The notes under the pieces were generated by a model. That model ran no database searches. It had not been told where the DNA came from and was given only the letters and a program-made list of their open reading frames with translations. This document shows, in pieces, positions 1 to 7,890 of a stretch of 14,887 bases of DNA. A program made the position numbers and the translations under genes. Each line of letters begins with the position of its first letter. Position 1 is the first letter of the stretch. Source of the DNA: 66-474 sp036568625 (GTDB lineage: Bacteria; Pseudomonadota; Gammaproteobacteria; Xanthomonadales; Rhodanobacteraceae). The DNA lies in NCBI GenBank assembly GCA_036568625.1, contig DATCSF010000269.1:1-14887 (forward strand), given 5' to 3'.

Positions 1-1
1 G

Positions 2-193
2 GTGTTCGCCGCGCGCTTGATCACCGGTGTGATCGGCCTGCGATTCTTCACCGATTACCTGGACGGCGACCGCTACTTCCGCATCGCCCACCCGGCGCAC
101 AACCTCGAACGCGCGCGCAACCAGTTCGCGTTGTTCGCTGCCCTGACAGCGCAAGCCGATTCACTGCAGGCACTGGTGCAGGGTCTGGCCTGA
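2..193 (+). CDS. Phosphotransferase (APH/choline-kinase fold, NahK-like), C-terminal fragment
   Basis: The frame is open from the left edge, so only the last 63 or so residues of a longer protein are present; it ends at TGA 191-193. The residues include GLRFFTDYLDGDRYF followed by HNLERARNQFAL. From memory this resembles the C-terminal end of N-acetylhexosamine 1-kinase-like sugar phosphotransferases, which carry a similar FLTDYL-GD-YF then HNL-R-R-Q pattern. Those enzymes use ATP to phosphorylate a cytoplasmic amino sugar. The catalytic Brenner motif and DFG-like residues would lie outside the window, so neither activity nor substrate can be judged. The gene converges on the his operon, with about 115 bp between the two stop codons. 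The family call is moderate and the substrate is unknown. Confidence 0.5.
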   Translation: MFAARLITGVIGLRFFTDYLDGDRYFRIAHPAHNLERARNQFALFAALTAQADSLQALVQGLA

Positions 194-284
194 AGCACGG
201 CTGCAGGCACACGCCACCGCTGGCCATCTGCACGTGCGCAGCGGTGCGCCGGGCAGAAGTCCTCTGGACAGGAGCCTGGGAATC

Positions 285-299
285 CCGACCGCGGGTCGG
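285..299 (-). terminator. Hairpin just downstream of hisIE, possible end of the his operon
   Basis: There is a perfect 6-bp GC-rich stem (CCGACC / GGTCGG) with a 3-base loop, 8 bp past the hisIE stop codon on the minus strand and between two convergent genes. No T-run follows the stem on either strand, so it is not a standard intrinsic terminator. It may stabilise the mRNA 3' end or be incidental. Confidence 0.3.
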
Positions 300-307
300 C
301 GTCGGCC

Positions 308-934
308 CTACTCCGAGTGGCGTTTCTCCAGCACCGCGGCGACGTCCGCCAGCGACATGCCGCGTGCGCGCAGCAGCACGATCAGGTGGTAAACGAGGTC
401 GGCGGCTTCGCCAAGCAGCGCGGCATCATCCTGCCCTGCCCCCGCGAGTGCCGTTTCCACGCCTTCCTCGCCCACCTTTTGCGCGATGCGGCGCGTGCCG
501 GCCTCGAAAAGGCGTGTCGTATAGCTTCCGGCGGGACGCTCGGCGTGCCGCCGTGCAACCAGCCTGTCGAGTTTCGCGAGAAACGCGAGCGGCGGCTTTG
601 CATCTGCGCCGAAACAGCTCGACGTGCCCAGATGACAGGTCGGGCCGCGCGGTTCGGCCTCGATCAGCAAGGCGTCCCGATCGCAATCGGGGCGGATCGA
701 CTTCACGGCCAGCACGTGGCCCGAGGTTTCGCCCTTTTTCCAGAGACGTCGCTTGCTGCGGCTCCAGAACGTCACGCAGCCCGATGCTCGCGTCGCAGCC
801 AACGCATCCACATTCATGTAACCGAGCATCAACACCTCGCCCGTCGCGAAATGCTGGACGATGGCCGGGACGAGGCCCTCGCCCTTGTCGAAATCGATTT
901 GCTGAAGACCGCCGTTGTCCATGAGCGTTCTCAT
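308..934 (-). CDS. hisIE: Bifunctional phosphoribosyl-AMP cyclohydrolase / phosphoribosyl-ATP pyrophosphatase
   Basis: This 208-residue fused enzyme catalyses the second and third steps of histidine synthesis: PR-ATP to PR-AMP, then ring opening to ProFAR. The cyclohydrolase half comes first (about residues 1-110). It shows WKKGETSGH at 65-73, the metal-binding DCDRD at 83-87, and the zinc ligands C100, H101 and C107 in the GPTCHLGTSSCF signature. The pyrophosphatase half (about 117-205) carries the metal-binding helix QKVGEEGVE (152-160) and the EAADLVYHL helix. The ATG at 934-932 was chosen because it overlaps the hisF stop as TGATG; a longer in-frame extension upstream reads through hisF and is not conserved in character. 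Met5 is a possible alternative start. It is the last gene of the operon. The fusion is normal for gammaproteobacteria. Confidence 0.96.
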   Translation of the reverse strand: MRTLMDNGGLQQIDFDKGEGLVPAIVQHFATGEVLMLGYMNVDALAATRASGCVTFWSRSKRRLWKKGETSGHVLAVKSIRPDCDRDALLIEAEPRGPTCHLGTSSCFGADAKPPLAFLAKLDRLVARRHAERPAGSYTTRLFEAGTRRIAQKVGEEGVETALAGAGQDDAALLGEAADLVYHLIVLLRARGMSLADVAAVLEKRHSE

Positions 935-1704
935 CACACCCGCACCGCGATGCCGCGGTCGTGCAGCCACGATTTAAGGCCCGGAATCGCGATCGCGCCG
1001 GAGTGAAACACGCTGGCTGCCAGCGCGCCATCGACATCGCCTTCGGCGAAGACGTCGCGAAAATGTTCACGCGTCCCGGCGCCGCCCGATGCCACCAGCG
1101 GCACGCGGCAGGCCGCGCGCGCCGCGCGCAATTGCTCGATGTCGTAGCCGTTGCGCACGCCGTCGCTGCCCATGCAATTCAGCACGATTTCGCCCGCGCC
1201 GCGTCGCTGCGCCTCGTCGATCCAGTCCAGCATGCGCCGTGGCGTGGCGCGTGTGCGCGACGGAGCACCCGTGTACTGCCGCACCCGCCACTCGCCGTCG
1301 TCGTCGCGCAGCGAGTCGATGCCCACCACCACGCATTGCACGCCGAACGCATCGGCCAGTTCGGCGATCAGCGACGGACGTTCCAGCGCGGGCGAGTTGA
1401 TCGAAATCTTGTCCGCGCCTGCGTGCAGCACCGTGCGCGCATCCGCCACGCTGCGAATGCCGCCCGCCACACAGAACGGGATGTCGATTTCGCGCGCCAC
1501 CCGCTCCACCCACGTGCGATCGACCGCGCGATGCTCCGGACTGGCCGCGATGTCGTAGAACACCAATTCGTCGGCGCCGGTGTCGCGATAGCGCAGGGCA
1601 AGTGCAACGATGTCGCCGACCACGGCATGATCGCGGAATCTCACGCCCTTCACGACCTTGCCGTCCTGGACGTCGAGGCACGGAATGATCCGTCGGGTCA
1701 GCAT
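934..1704 (-). CDS. hisF: Imidazole glycerol phosphate synthase, cyclase subunit
   Basis: This 256-residue TIM barrel uses ammonia delivered by HisH to convert PRFAR into imidazole glycerol phosphate and AICAR. The two catalytic aspartates are visible at the expected places, D11 in IPCLDVQDGKVVKG and D130 in VVVGIDSLRD. The two phosphate-binding regions are CVAGGIRS (78-85) and LVASGGAG near residue 220. The gene starts at ATG 1704, inside the last codons of hisA (7-nt overlap), and its stop forms TGATG with hisIE. HisF acts in the cytoplasm as a heterodimer with HisH, which is encoded two genes upstream. Length matches the family norm of about 255-258 residues. Confidence 0.97.
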   Translation of the reverse strand: MLTRRIIPCLDVQDGKVVKGVRFRDHAVVGDIVALALRYRDTGADELVFYDIAASPEHRAVDRTWVERVAREIDIPFCVAGGIRSVADARTVLHAGADKISINSPALERPSLIAELADAFGVQCVVVGIDSLRDDDGEWRVRQYTGAPSRTRATPRRMLDWIDEAQRRGAGEIVLNCMGSDGVRNGYDIEQLRAARAACRVPLVASGGAGTREHFRDVFAEGDVDGALAASVFHSGAIAIPGLKSWLHDRGIAVRV

Positions 1705-2429
1705 TCCAGCGTGTCCCGGAGGGTGAAACGACCTTCCAGCAAGGCGCGCCCAAGGACCACGGCATTTGCGCCTGCCGCGCGGACCTTGCGGATGTCGTCG
1801 AGCGAACAGGCGCCGCCAGAAGCCTGGATCTCCAGACCCGCGCCGCAGCCGCGCAGATCGCGATACAGCGCCAGGTTGAATCCATCCAAAGTGCCGTCGC
1901 GCGCAATGTCGGTGCACAACACATGGCGCGCACCGACGCGGGCGTAGAAATCGGCGAGGGTGACCAGCTCGCCGTGGGCATCTTGCGTCCAACCCTGCAC
2001 GGCCAGACGCCACCTGCCCGCTTCGCTGCGCACGTCCAGCGCTACCACCACCCGCCCGGGTCCAAACCGATCGAGCCAGGTCGCCGTGGTGCGGGGATCC
2101 TGCACCGCCAGACTGCCGACGACCACGCGCGCGACGCCGACGGCATACAGGCGTTGCAGGTCGTCGGCATTGCGCACGCCGCCGCCGCCTTGCACCTGCA
2201 ATCCGCCGATGCGGCAGAGGGATTCGATCGCAGCAAGATTCTCGAACCGTCCCGAACGCGCCCCGTCCAGATCGACCACGTGCAGCCACTTCGCCCCGGC
2301 CTCCGCGTAGCGTTGGGCAAGTTCGACAGGATCAGCCTCGAACACGGTTTCGCGGGCGTAATCGCCCTGCCGCAGCCGCACCACGCGCCCGCCGCGAAGA
2401 TCGATCGCGGGAATCACTTCAAAGCTCAT
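1698..2429 (-). CDS. hisA: ProFAR isomerase (phosphoribosylformimino-AICAR-phosphate isomerase)
   Basis: This 243-residue TIM barrel performs the Amadori isomerisation of ProFAR to PRFAR, the fourth step of the pathway. The catalytic acid/base pair is D10 in the N-terminal IPAIDLRGG motif and D132 in VALDVRSE. The glycine-rich phosphate sites are VQGGGGVRN (79-87) and QASGGACSLDD near residue 200. CTDIARDGTLDG is the active-site loop. The ATG overlaps the hisH stop as ATGA, and the gene ends 7 nt inside hisF. Length is typical. It is paralogous to hisF downstream; the HisA-type N-terminus and loop sequence separate the two clearly. Confidence 0.97.
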   Translation of the reverse strand: MSFEVIPAIDLRGGRVVRLRQGDYARETVFEADPVELAQRYAEAGAKWLHVVDLDGARSGRFENLAAIESLCRIGGLQVQGGGGVRNADDLQRLYAVGVARVVVGSLAVQDPRTTATWLDRFGPGRVVVALDVRSEAGRWRLAVQGWTQDAHGELVTLADFYARVGARHVLCTDIARDGTLDGFNLALYRDLRGCGAGLEIQASGGACSLDDIRKVRAAGANAVVLGRALLEGRFTLRDTLEC

Positions 2430-3016
2430 GAGGACAGGAAATTCCGAAGCGTTGCCAGGCCGAACGCGGCCGAACGTTCCGGGTGGTATTGCACGCCGAG
2501 GAAGTTGTCACGTCCGATCGCAGCCGAAAACGCAATCCCGTATTCGCAGGTCGCCAGCGTCGCCGCGCACATCGGCACCGCAAAGCTGTGCACGAAGTAC
2601 GCCCATCCCTCCCCGGCGCCGTCTGCGAACAGCGGATGTGGTGTCATCGTGTCGACGCGGTTCCAGCCCATATGTGGAACACGCAGACCGTCGCGGTCGT
2701 CGAATCGCCGCACGTCGGCATCGATCAGACCCAGGCAATCGACGTCGCCTTCATCGGAATGCGTGCACAAAAGCTGCATGCCGAGGCACACACCCAACAC
2801 CGGCTGCGTCAACGACTGCAACACCTCGACGAGGCCGCTTTCGCGAAGGCGCGCCATCGCCGCTGCGGCAGCGCCCACGCCCGGTAGAATCACGCGATCG
2901 GCGTTGCGTATGGCCGCCGCGTCGGACGTCAACGCCGCCTCCACGCCAAGCCGCTGCAGCGCGTACCGAACCGAGCCGATGTTGGCGCCGCCCGAGTCGA
3001 CCAGCGCCACGTTCAT
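2426..3016 (-). CDS. hisH: Imidazole glycerol phosphate synthase, glutamine amidotransferase subunit
   Basis: This 196-residue class I glutamine amidotransferase hydrolyses glutamine and channels ammonia to HisF. The nucleophile is C77 in GVCLGMQLL, and the rest of the triad is H178 and E180 in QYHPERS. The oxyanion/interface segment reads PHMGWNRV (114-121), as expected for HisH. The start is MNVALVDSGGANIGS, whose ATG at 3016 overlaps the hisB stop by ATGA; the long open extension upstream is a shadow of hisB. The end overlaps hisA by 4 nt. Residue 10 is Gly where many HisH proteins read DYG-GN near the N-terminus; here it is DSGGAN. Confidence 0.96.
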   Translation of the reverse strand: MNVALVDSGGANIGSVRYALQRLGVEAALTSDAAAIRNADRVILPGVGAAAAAMARLRESGLVEVLQSLTQPVLGVCLGMQLLCTHSDEGDVDCLGLIDADVRRFDDRDGLRVPHMGWNRVDTMTPHPLFADGAGEGWAYFVHSFAVPMCAATLATCEYGIAFSAAIGRDNFLGVQYHPERSAAFGLATLRNFLSS

Positions 3017-4080
3017 GCAAGCACCCCCTTGGTGCTCGGGAGCACGTTCCCTTCGCGGCGCAGCGCCTGACGCAATGCGCGCGCCACGGCCTTGAAGCAG
3101 ACTTCGACCATGTGGTGCGCATTCTCGCCGCGCACCGCGAGGTGCAGGTTCGCACCCAGCGCGTCGCATAGCGAGCGAAAAAAATGCGGCACCAGTTCGG
3201 TCGGCAGATCGCCCACCCGGTCGCGCGGGAATGCGCCGTCGAACACGAAAAGGGCGCGACCGGAAAGGTCGATGCATGCTTCCGCCGCGCTGTCGTCCAT
3301 CGGCAGCGAAAATCCGTAACGGGCGATTCCGCGCTTGTCGTCCAGCGCGCGCCGCAATGCCTCGCCGAGCGCCAGCGCACAATCTTCGACCGTGTGATGC
3401 TCGTCCACGCGGATGTCGCCCACGCAGCGCAACGACAACGCAAAACCACCGTGCTTGCCCAGTTGCTCCAGCATGTGATCGAAGAATCCGAGGCCCGTCG
3501 CGACCTGCGGATCGGCCGTGGAATCGAGATCGACACGAACGCGGATGCGGGTCTCGCGCGTGTTGCGCTCAACTTGGGCAATGCGCGGGCGGTCGAGCAA
3601 GCGATGCGCGATCTCGCCCCAGGTCATGCCGTCGGTACCGATTCGGAAGCCGCACACGCCGAGATTCACGGCGAGCTCCATGTCGGTGGCGCGATCGCCG
3701 ATCACCGCGGAGTCAGCGCGGCTCCAGCCGTCGTCCGCGAGATAGCCACGCAGCAGTCCGGTGCGCGGCTTGCGGGTATCGCGGCCCTCGTGTTCGAAGC
3801 TGCGGTCGATCAGGATGTCGCGAAAGCCGATGCCCTGCGACCCCAGAATGCGCAACAGCAGGGCCTGGGGGCCATCGAAACTTGCTTCCGGGAAGCTCGG
3901 CGTACCAAGGCCATCCTGGTTGGTCACCATCACCAGTTCGTAACCCGCCGCAACGCAACGCTGCAAGGCCGTGATCACGCCCGGCATCAGGTCGAATTTC
4001 CCGAAACTGTCGAGCTGCTCGTCGGGCGGCTCGACGACCAGGCAGCCATCGCGGTCGATGAACAGCAGTTTGCGCTTCAT
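3013..4080 (-). CDS. hisB: Bifunctional histidinol-phosphatase / imidazoleglycerol-phosphate dehydratase
   Basis: This 355-residue fusion catalyses the dehydration (sixth) and dephosphorylation (eighth) steps. Residues 1 to about 165 form the HAD-type phosphatase: nucleophile D9 and acid/base D11 in FIDRDG, the TNQDGLG motif at 53-59 and the metal-binding GDRATDME at 128-135. Residues from about 172 form the dehydratase, with manganese-binding histidine motifs FFDHMLEQ (199-206), EHHTVED (227-233) and AHHMVE (321-326). Oddly, the HAD zinc-loop cysteines known from the E. coli enzyme are absent: the equivalent stretch, residues 91-103, contains no Cys at all. From memory Xanthomonas HisB also lacks the full set, so this may be lineage-typical. 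Both ends overlap neighbours by ATGA. Confidence 0.97.
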   Translation of the reverse strand: MKRKLLFIDRDGCLVVEPPDEQLDSFGKFDLMPGVITALQRCVAAGYELVMVTNQDGLGTPSFPEASFDGPQALLLRILGSQGIGFRDILIDRSFEHEGRDTRKPRTGLLRGYLADDGWSRADSAVIGDRATDMELAVNLGVCGFRIGTDGMTWGEIAHRLLDRPRIAQVERNTRETRIRVRVDLDSTADPQVATGLGFFDHMLEQLGKHGGFALSLRCVGDIRVDEHHTVEDCALALGEALRRALDDKRGIARYGFSLPMDDSAAEACIDLSGRALFVFDGAFPRDRVGDLPTELVPHFFRSLCDALGANLHLAVRGENAHHMVEVCFKAVARALRQALRREGNVLPSTKGVLA

Positions 4081-5192
4081 GCCGACTGCTCCGCGGGCGC
4101 GACGGCAAGCCGCTCCGACGAGGCGCCCGGCACGCCGCCCAATACTTCGAGCACGCGATCGTTCTCCGCAGGGGCGCCGAGCGTGACGCGCAGCGCATCG
4201 CCGAGCATGGAATAGCGGCGCACGTCGCGCACGACCACACCCGCATCGAGCAGAGCAGCGTACGCCTTGCCAGCGTTCCAAAAGCGCACCGTAAGAAAAT
4301 TGGCCTGCGAGGGCAACACCGCGCGCACGCATCCCAGCGACTCCAGCGCCTTGCGCAGGCGCGCGCGCTCACGATGGATCACGCCGATGCGTTCGCGCAC
4401 TTTGCCTGCAGCGTCTTCGGACAAGGCACACAGCGCGGCTTCCACGCACGGCGTCGGCAGAGGGTACGGTGGCATGAGCTTGCGCAACAATGCGATCACC
4501 CGCGCATCCGCGAGCAAGGCTCCAATCCGGACGCCCGCCAGAGCCCACGCTTTCGACAGGGTGCGCAGCACCACCAGGTTCCCGAAATCCCCAATGCGGT
4601 CTGCGACACTGCCGCACTCGCCATCCGGATCGACGAATTCGACATAGGCTTCGTCGACTACCAGCAATGCGCGATCCGCCAGCGCTTCCGCCAGCCGCAG
4701 GATGGCCGCACGCGGCACGCCGGCGCCCGAAGGATTGTTGGGCGCGCACACGAAGACCAACTTGATCGAAGGGGCAACTGCAGCAAGCACGGCATCGACA
4801 TCGAGCGTGAAGTCGGCACGCAGCAGCGCCTCGACGACGGCAGCACCTTGTATCCGCGCGCACACCGCGTACATGCCAAAGGTCGGTGGCGAGATCAGGA
4901 TGGCGTCGCGCCCCGCGGCGCAAAATGCCCGCACCAGCAGGTCGATGCCTTCGTCGCTGCCCCGGCCGATCAGCACTTGATCGTCATCGACGCCATACAG
5001 CGCAGCCAGACGCGCAACCAAGGCAGCCGGTTGCGGATCGGGGTAACGGTTCCAGGCTTCCCTGCCCGCGAACGGCGGCCACGGCGACTCGTTGGCATTC
5101 AGCAGGATCGCTCCACCACGTGCTTCCATGCGCGCTGAGGAGTACGGCTGCAGGGCCCGAAGTTCCGGGCGCGCGAGGTCCACCGGGTTCAT
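4077..5192 (-). CDS. hisC: Histidinol-phosphate aminotransferase
   Basis: This 371-residue, PLP-dependent fold-type I aminotransferase converts imidazole acetol phosphate and glutamate to histidinol phosphate (seventh step). The PLP lysine is K214 in TLSKAWALAG. Other cofactor contacts are the CAPNNPSG segment (149-156), the VVDEAYVEF strand with D180, and the N-terminal LNANESP (31-37) typical of HisC. RVTLG near the C-terminus provides the substrate carboxylate/phosphate-binding arginine region. The start at ATG 5192 overlaps the hisD stop by ATGA and the end overlaps hisB by ATGA. Some HisC-type enzymes accept aromatic keto acids, but placement inside a complete his operon makes the histidine role near certain. 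Confidence 0.96.
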   Translation of the reverse strand: MNPVDLARPELRALQPYSSARMEARGGAILLNANESPWPPFAGREAWNRYPDPQPAALVARLAALYGVDDDQVLIGRGSDEGIDLLVRAFCAAGRDAILISPPTFGMYAVCARIQGAAVVEALLRADFTLDVDAVLAAVAPSIKLVFVCAPNNPSGAGVPRAAILRLAEALADRALLVVDEAYVEFVDPDGECGSVADRIGDFGNLVVLRTLSKAWALAGVRIGALLADARVIALLRKLMPPYPLPTPCVEAALCALSEDAAGKVRERIGVIHRERARLRKALESLGCVRAVLPSQANFLTVRFWNAGKAYAALLDAGVVVRDVRRYSMLGDALRVTLGAPAENDRVLEVLGGVPGASSERLAVAPAEQSA

Positions 5193-6523
5193 GCGACAGC
5201 CCCGGCCGGCGCCATCGCGCGGTCGTGTTCGAGTGCCGCAAGCCGCATGGTCACGGCGCGCCGGTGCGCTTCCAGTTGTTCCGCGCGGGCCAGCGTGGCC
5301 GCGCACGGGCCGACGGTGCGCAGCCCTTCGGAGCTGCACGTCTGCACCGCGATCTGCTTCTGGAAACTCGCCACCGAAACGCCGCTGCAACTGCGCGCCC
5401 ACCCATAGGTCGGCAGCACGTGATTGCTGCCGCTGCAATAGTCGCCCAGCGACTCCGGCGTCCATGGCCCGAGGAAAACGGAACCCGCATTCTCGATGGC
5501 GCCCAGCCACGCCCGCGGCTCGCGCACCTGCAGGATCAAGTGCTCGGGCGCGTAGCGATTGCCCAGCGCAATCGCCTCGGCGATGGATTCGACCTCGATC
5601 AGGCGGCTATGCGCCAACGCTTGCCGCGCGATCGCGGCGCGCGGCAGGGTCGCGCATTGGCGTGACACCTCCCGCTCCACGGCATCGAGTAAAAGCGCGG
5701 AATCACTGGCCAGCAGGACCTGCGAATCGGGGCCGTGCTCGGCCTGTGACAACAGGTCGGCCGCGACCCACCGCGGGTCCGCGGCAGCGTCAGCGATCAC
5801 CAGCACCTCGGACGGACCGGCGGGCATGTCGATGGCAACGCCGCCCTGCACCGAGGCGACTTGCAGTTTGGCCTCGGTCACATACGCGTTGCCCGGCCCG
5901 AACAATTTGTCGCAGCGCGGCACCGACTGCGTGCCATACGCCATCGCCGCGACCGCCTGCGCGCCACCGATCTTGAAGACACGGCGCACGCCGCATGCGC
6001 GCGCGGCGTACAGCACCGCCGGGTCGCATGCGCCGTCCGCGCGCGGCGGGGTGCACAGCACGATTTCGCGACAGCCCGCAAGGCGGGCCGGAATTCCCAA
6101 CATCAAGGCGGTGGAAGGCAGCGGCGCACTGCCGGCCGGCACATACAGGCCAACGCACGCAATCGGGCGCGACACACGCTCCACGAGCAAGCCGGGCGCG
6201 GTTTCCACCGCGATATCGGCGAGCATGCATGCGCGATGGAAGTCCTCGATGCGTTCGATGGCTTCGCCAATCGCCCGCTTCAAGGACGACTCGAGCGTCG
6301 ATTCAGCGGCATCGAATTCGTGTCCGGCAACCTCGATGCCTGCGAGCACGGCCTTGTCGAAGGTTGCGGCATACTCGCGCAGCGCCGCATCGCCGCGCGC
6401 GCGCACTGCGGCGATGATATCGCCCACCGCGCTGCGCAGCGCGTCGCTCCGCGACAGCGGCGGCCGCGCAAGCGCCTGCTCGCGTGCTGCTTCATCGAGC
6501 ATAGCCCAATCGATGCGCTTCAT
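5189..6523 (-). CDS. hisD: Histidinol dehydrogenase
   Basis: This 444-residue, zinc-dependent enzyme makes the last two oxidations, histidinol to histidinal to histidine, with two NAD+. Zinc and catalytic residues are at the expected spacing: Q260 and H263 in LLSQAEHGPDSQ, and the general-base pair E327-H328 in YAPEHLI. The NAD-binding neighbourhood shows GLYVPAGSAPLPST (about 125-138) and KLFGPGNAYVTEAK (about 206-219). GSNHVLPT further on is also characteristic. Length is within the usual 425-445 range. The ATG at 6523 overlaps the hisG stop by ATGA. Confidence 0.97.
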   Translation of the reverse strand: MKRIDWAMLDEAAREQALARPPLSRSDALRSAVGDIIAAVRARGDAALREYAATFDKAVLAGIEVAGHEFDAAESTLESSLKRAIGEAIERIEDFHRACMLADIAVETAPGLLVERVSRPIACVGLYVPAGSAPLPSTALMLGIPARLAGCREIVLCTPPRADGACDPAVLYAARACGVRRVFKIGGAQAVAAMAYGTQSVPRCDKLFGPGNAYVTEAKLQVASVQGGVAIDMPAGPSEVLVIADAAADPRWVAADLLSQAEHGPDSQVLLASDSALLLDAVEREVSRQCATLPRAAIARQALAHSRLIEVESIAEAIALGNRYAPEHLILQVREPRAWLGAIENAGSVFLGPWTPESLGDYCSGSNHVLPTYGWARSCSGVSVASFQKQIAVQTCSSEGLRTVGPCAATLARAEQLEAHRRAVTMRLAALEHDRAMAPAGAVA

Positions 6524-7407
6524 GCCAGCGCCCTCTCGACCGGAAGCACGAACAATTCGCGCGCACCGGCGCGCTGGATCGCTTCGAGCTGCCGCCAGCC
6601 AAGTTCATCCGGACAAAGCGCCTGCAACACCACCTGACCCGGCTGACCGTCCATCTGCAGCACCGTCGGACGCGGCGCACCCGGGAGCGCGGCGACGATG
6701 GCTTCCACGCTCGCGCGTGCCGCCTGCAACAACAACAACCGCGAGCCGCGCACGCGCACCACGCCATCGATCCGTCGCAACAACAGTTCGATCGCATCGC
6801 GACGATCATCGGCCGGCAGCACGGCGGCGCCGATCAGTACGGCTTCGCTGTCCAGCACGCGATCGACCTCGCGCAACTGGTTGGCTACCAGCGTGGCGCC
6901 GCTCTGCACCAGGTCGCAGATGGCGTCCGCGGTGCCCAGTCTCGGCGCGATCTCGACCGATCCGGCGAGGGTCACGATTTCCGCGTCGACGCGGTTTTCA
7001 CGCAGCCAGCCACGCAACAGGCGGGGATACGAGGTAGCGACACGGAGGCCTGCCAGCGAAGCGGCACCGGCATAGGCAAAATCCTGCGGCACCGCGACCG
7101 CCAGCCGGCACCCGCCGAACCCGAGATCCCGGAAGTTCCGCAACGGAGGCCCTTCCCTGCCGGCGACGTACTCGGCCACGACATTGCGCCCGACCACACC
7201 GAGATCGCACACGCCCTGCGCGATCAGGCCGGGAATGTCGTCGTCACGCACCAGCAGCAGGTCGATCGGCTCGCCCTCGCCGTAGCAGAACAACCCATCG
7301 CGGCTGCGCCGGAAGCGCAAACCGCAACGGTCCAGGAGATCGAAACACGGATCGCTCAGCCGTCCCGATTTCTGCACGGCGATGCGCAGGCGCTCGCGCG
7401 GCATCAT
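6520..7407 (-). CDS. hisG: ATP phosphoribosyltransferase, long form
   Basis: The committed step: ATP plus PRPP to phosphoribosyl-ATP. The protein is 295 residues, the long form with its own C-terminal ACT-like regulatory domain (about 220-295), so it does not need HisZ and is expected to be feedback-inhibited by histidine. N-terminal RLRIAVQKSGRL and the PRPP-binding signature EIAPRLGTADAICDLVQSGA (152-171) identify it. Two adjacent ATGs (7407 and 7404) are possible starts. The first overlaps the upstream regulator stop as ATGA, the second as TGATG; the first is used here. It is the first enzyme gene of the operon. Confidence 0.95.
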   Translation of the reverse strand: MMPRERLRIAVQKSGRLSDPCFDLLDRCGLRFRRSRDGLFCYGEGEPIDLLLVRDDDIPGLIAQGVCDLGVVGRNVVAEYVAGREGPPLRNFRDLGFGGCRLAVAVPQDFAYAGAASLAGLRVATSYPRLLRGWLRENRVDAEIVTLAGSVEIAPRLGTADAICDLVQSGATLVANQLREVDRVLDSEAVLIGAAVLPADDRRDAIELLLRRIDGVVRVRGSRLLLLQAARASVEAIVAALPGAPRPTVLQMDGQPGQVVLQALCPDELGWRQLEAIQRAGARELFVLPVERALA

Positions 7408-7739
7408 GCCCGTTGCTCCCGTCGCACACGGCCGCCGCGCATGGTTCGCGCCGCGGCCTTCCGGTAGCCGCCATTGCCTTGATTCAGAAAACGCGCGACC
7501 CGCCCTATGGTGGTAATGCTGACCGCCGTGTGCTCGTGGATCTCGCGGTACGGCGTGCCCTTCAACACATGCGGCACCACCGACCAGCGATCGACCAGGG
7601 CCTCGAGTTCTGCGGGCGTGCACAGGTCGTGCAGCAGGGCACGCATTTCGGCGACGTCACGCATCGCCAGCAACGCCTTGCACAGGCTGGTTTCGGCGGT
7701 ATTGGCGGATTCTTCGGGATCGAGCGCTCTGCGTTTCAT
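7404..7739 (-). CDS. yerC: TrpR/YerC-family DNA-binding regulator, head of the his operon
   Basis: This all-helical protein of 111 residues (119 if the upstream ATG at 7763 is used) has the Trp-repressor superfamily layout. The core LCTPAELEALVDRW is followed by a helix-turn-helix, YREIHEHTAVSITTIGRVARFL, and then NGGYRKAA. ATG 7739 is preferred because GGAAAA lies 5 nt upstream, whereas ATG 7763 has no visible Shine-Dalgarno. It overlaps hisG by 4 nt and is co-transcribed with it. Family knowledge: YerC/YecD-type TrpR relatives lie beside histidine genes in several lineages and have been proposed as histidine-responsive regulators. Inference: this is the autoregulated repressor of the operon, acting at the palindrome at 7781-7802. 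The ligand cannot be read from sequence; tryptophan remains possible. Confidence 0.85.
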   Translation of the reverse strand: MKRRALDPEESANTAETSLCKALLAMRDVAEMRALLHDLCTPAELEALVDRWSVVPHVLKGTPYREIHEHTAVSITTIGRVARFLNQGNGGYRKAAARTMRGGRVRREQRA

Positions 7740-7780
7740 GGCTTTTCCATCGGCACTTTGCATACCGGTCTGTTCAAATA

Positions 7781-7802
7781 ATGTAATAACGTGTTAGTAC
7801 AT
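7781..7802. promoter_or_regulatory. 22-bp near-palindrome, candidate operator for the YerC/TrpR-like regulator
   Basis: The minus strand reads ATGTACTAAC-AC-GTTATTACAT. The two 11-bp halves match at 9 of 11 positions, giving the half-site ATGTA(C/A)TAAC(A/G). It is the only AT-rich stretch in the area and lies between a candidate promoter and the regulator start codon, about +3 to +24. The GTACTA in one arm matches the arm of the E. coli trp operator, which fits a TrpR-family protein. Confidence 0.6.
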
Positions 7803-7811
7803 GTGGCGCGA

Positions 7812-7840
7812 ATCGTAGCGGCACGCCGGACGCCGCGCAA
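7812..7840 (-). promoter_or_regulatory. Candidate sigma-70 promoter of the yerC-his operon
   Basis: On the minus strand, TTGCGC (7840-7835) and TACGAT (7817-7812) are separated by exactly 17 bp. The -35 box is poor (3 of 6) and the -10 box moderate (4 of 6). Predicted initiation near 7805 places the palindrome immediately downstream. An alternative is a promoter within the AT-rich palindrome itself. Confidence 0.4.
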
Positions 7841-7890
7841 GTGCGTTCGCCCTGCTACTTCACGGGGGATTCAAGCGGCCGGGGCCAGCG

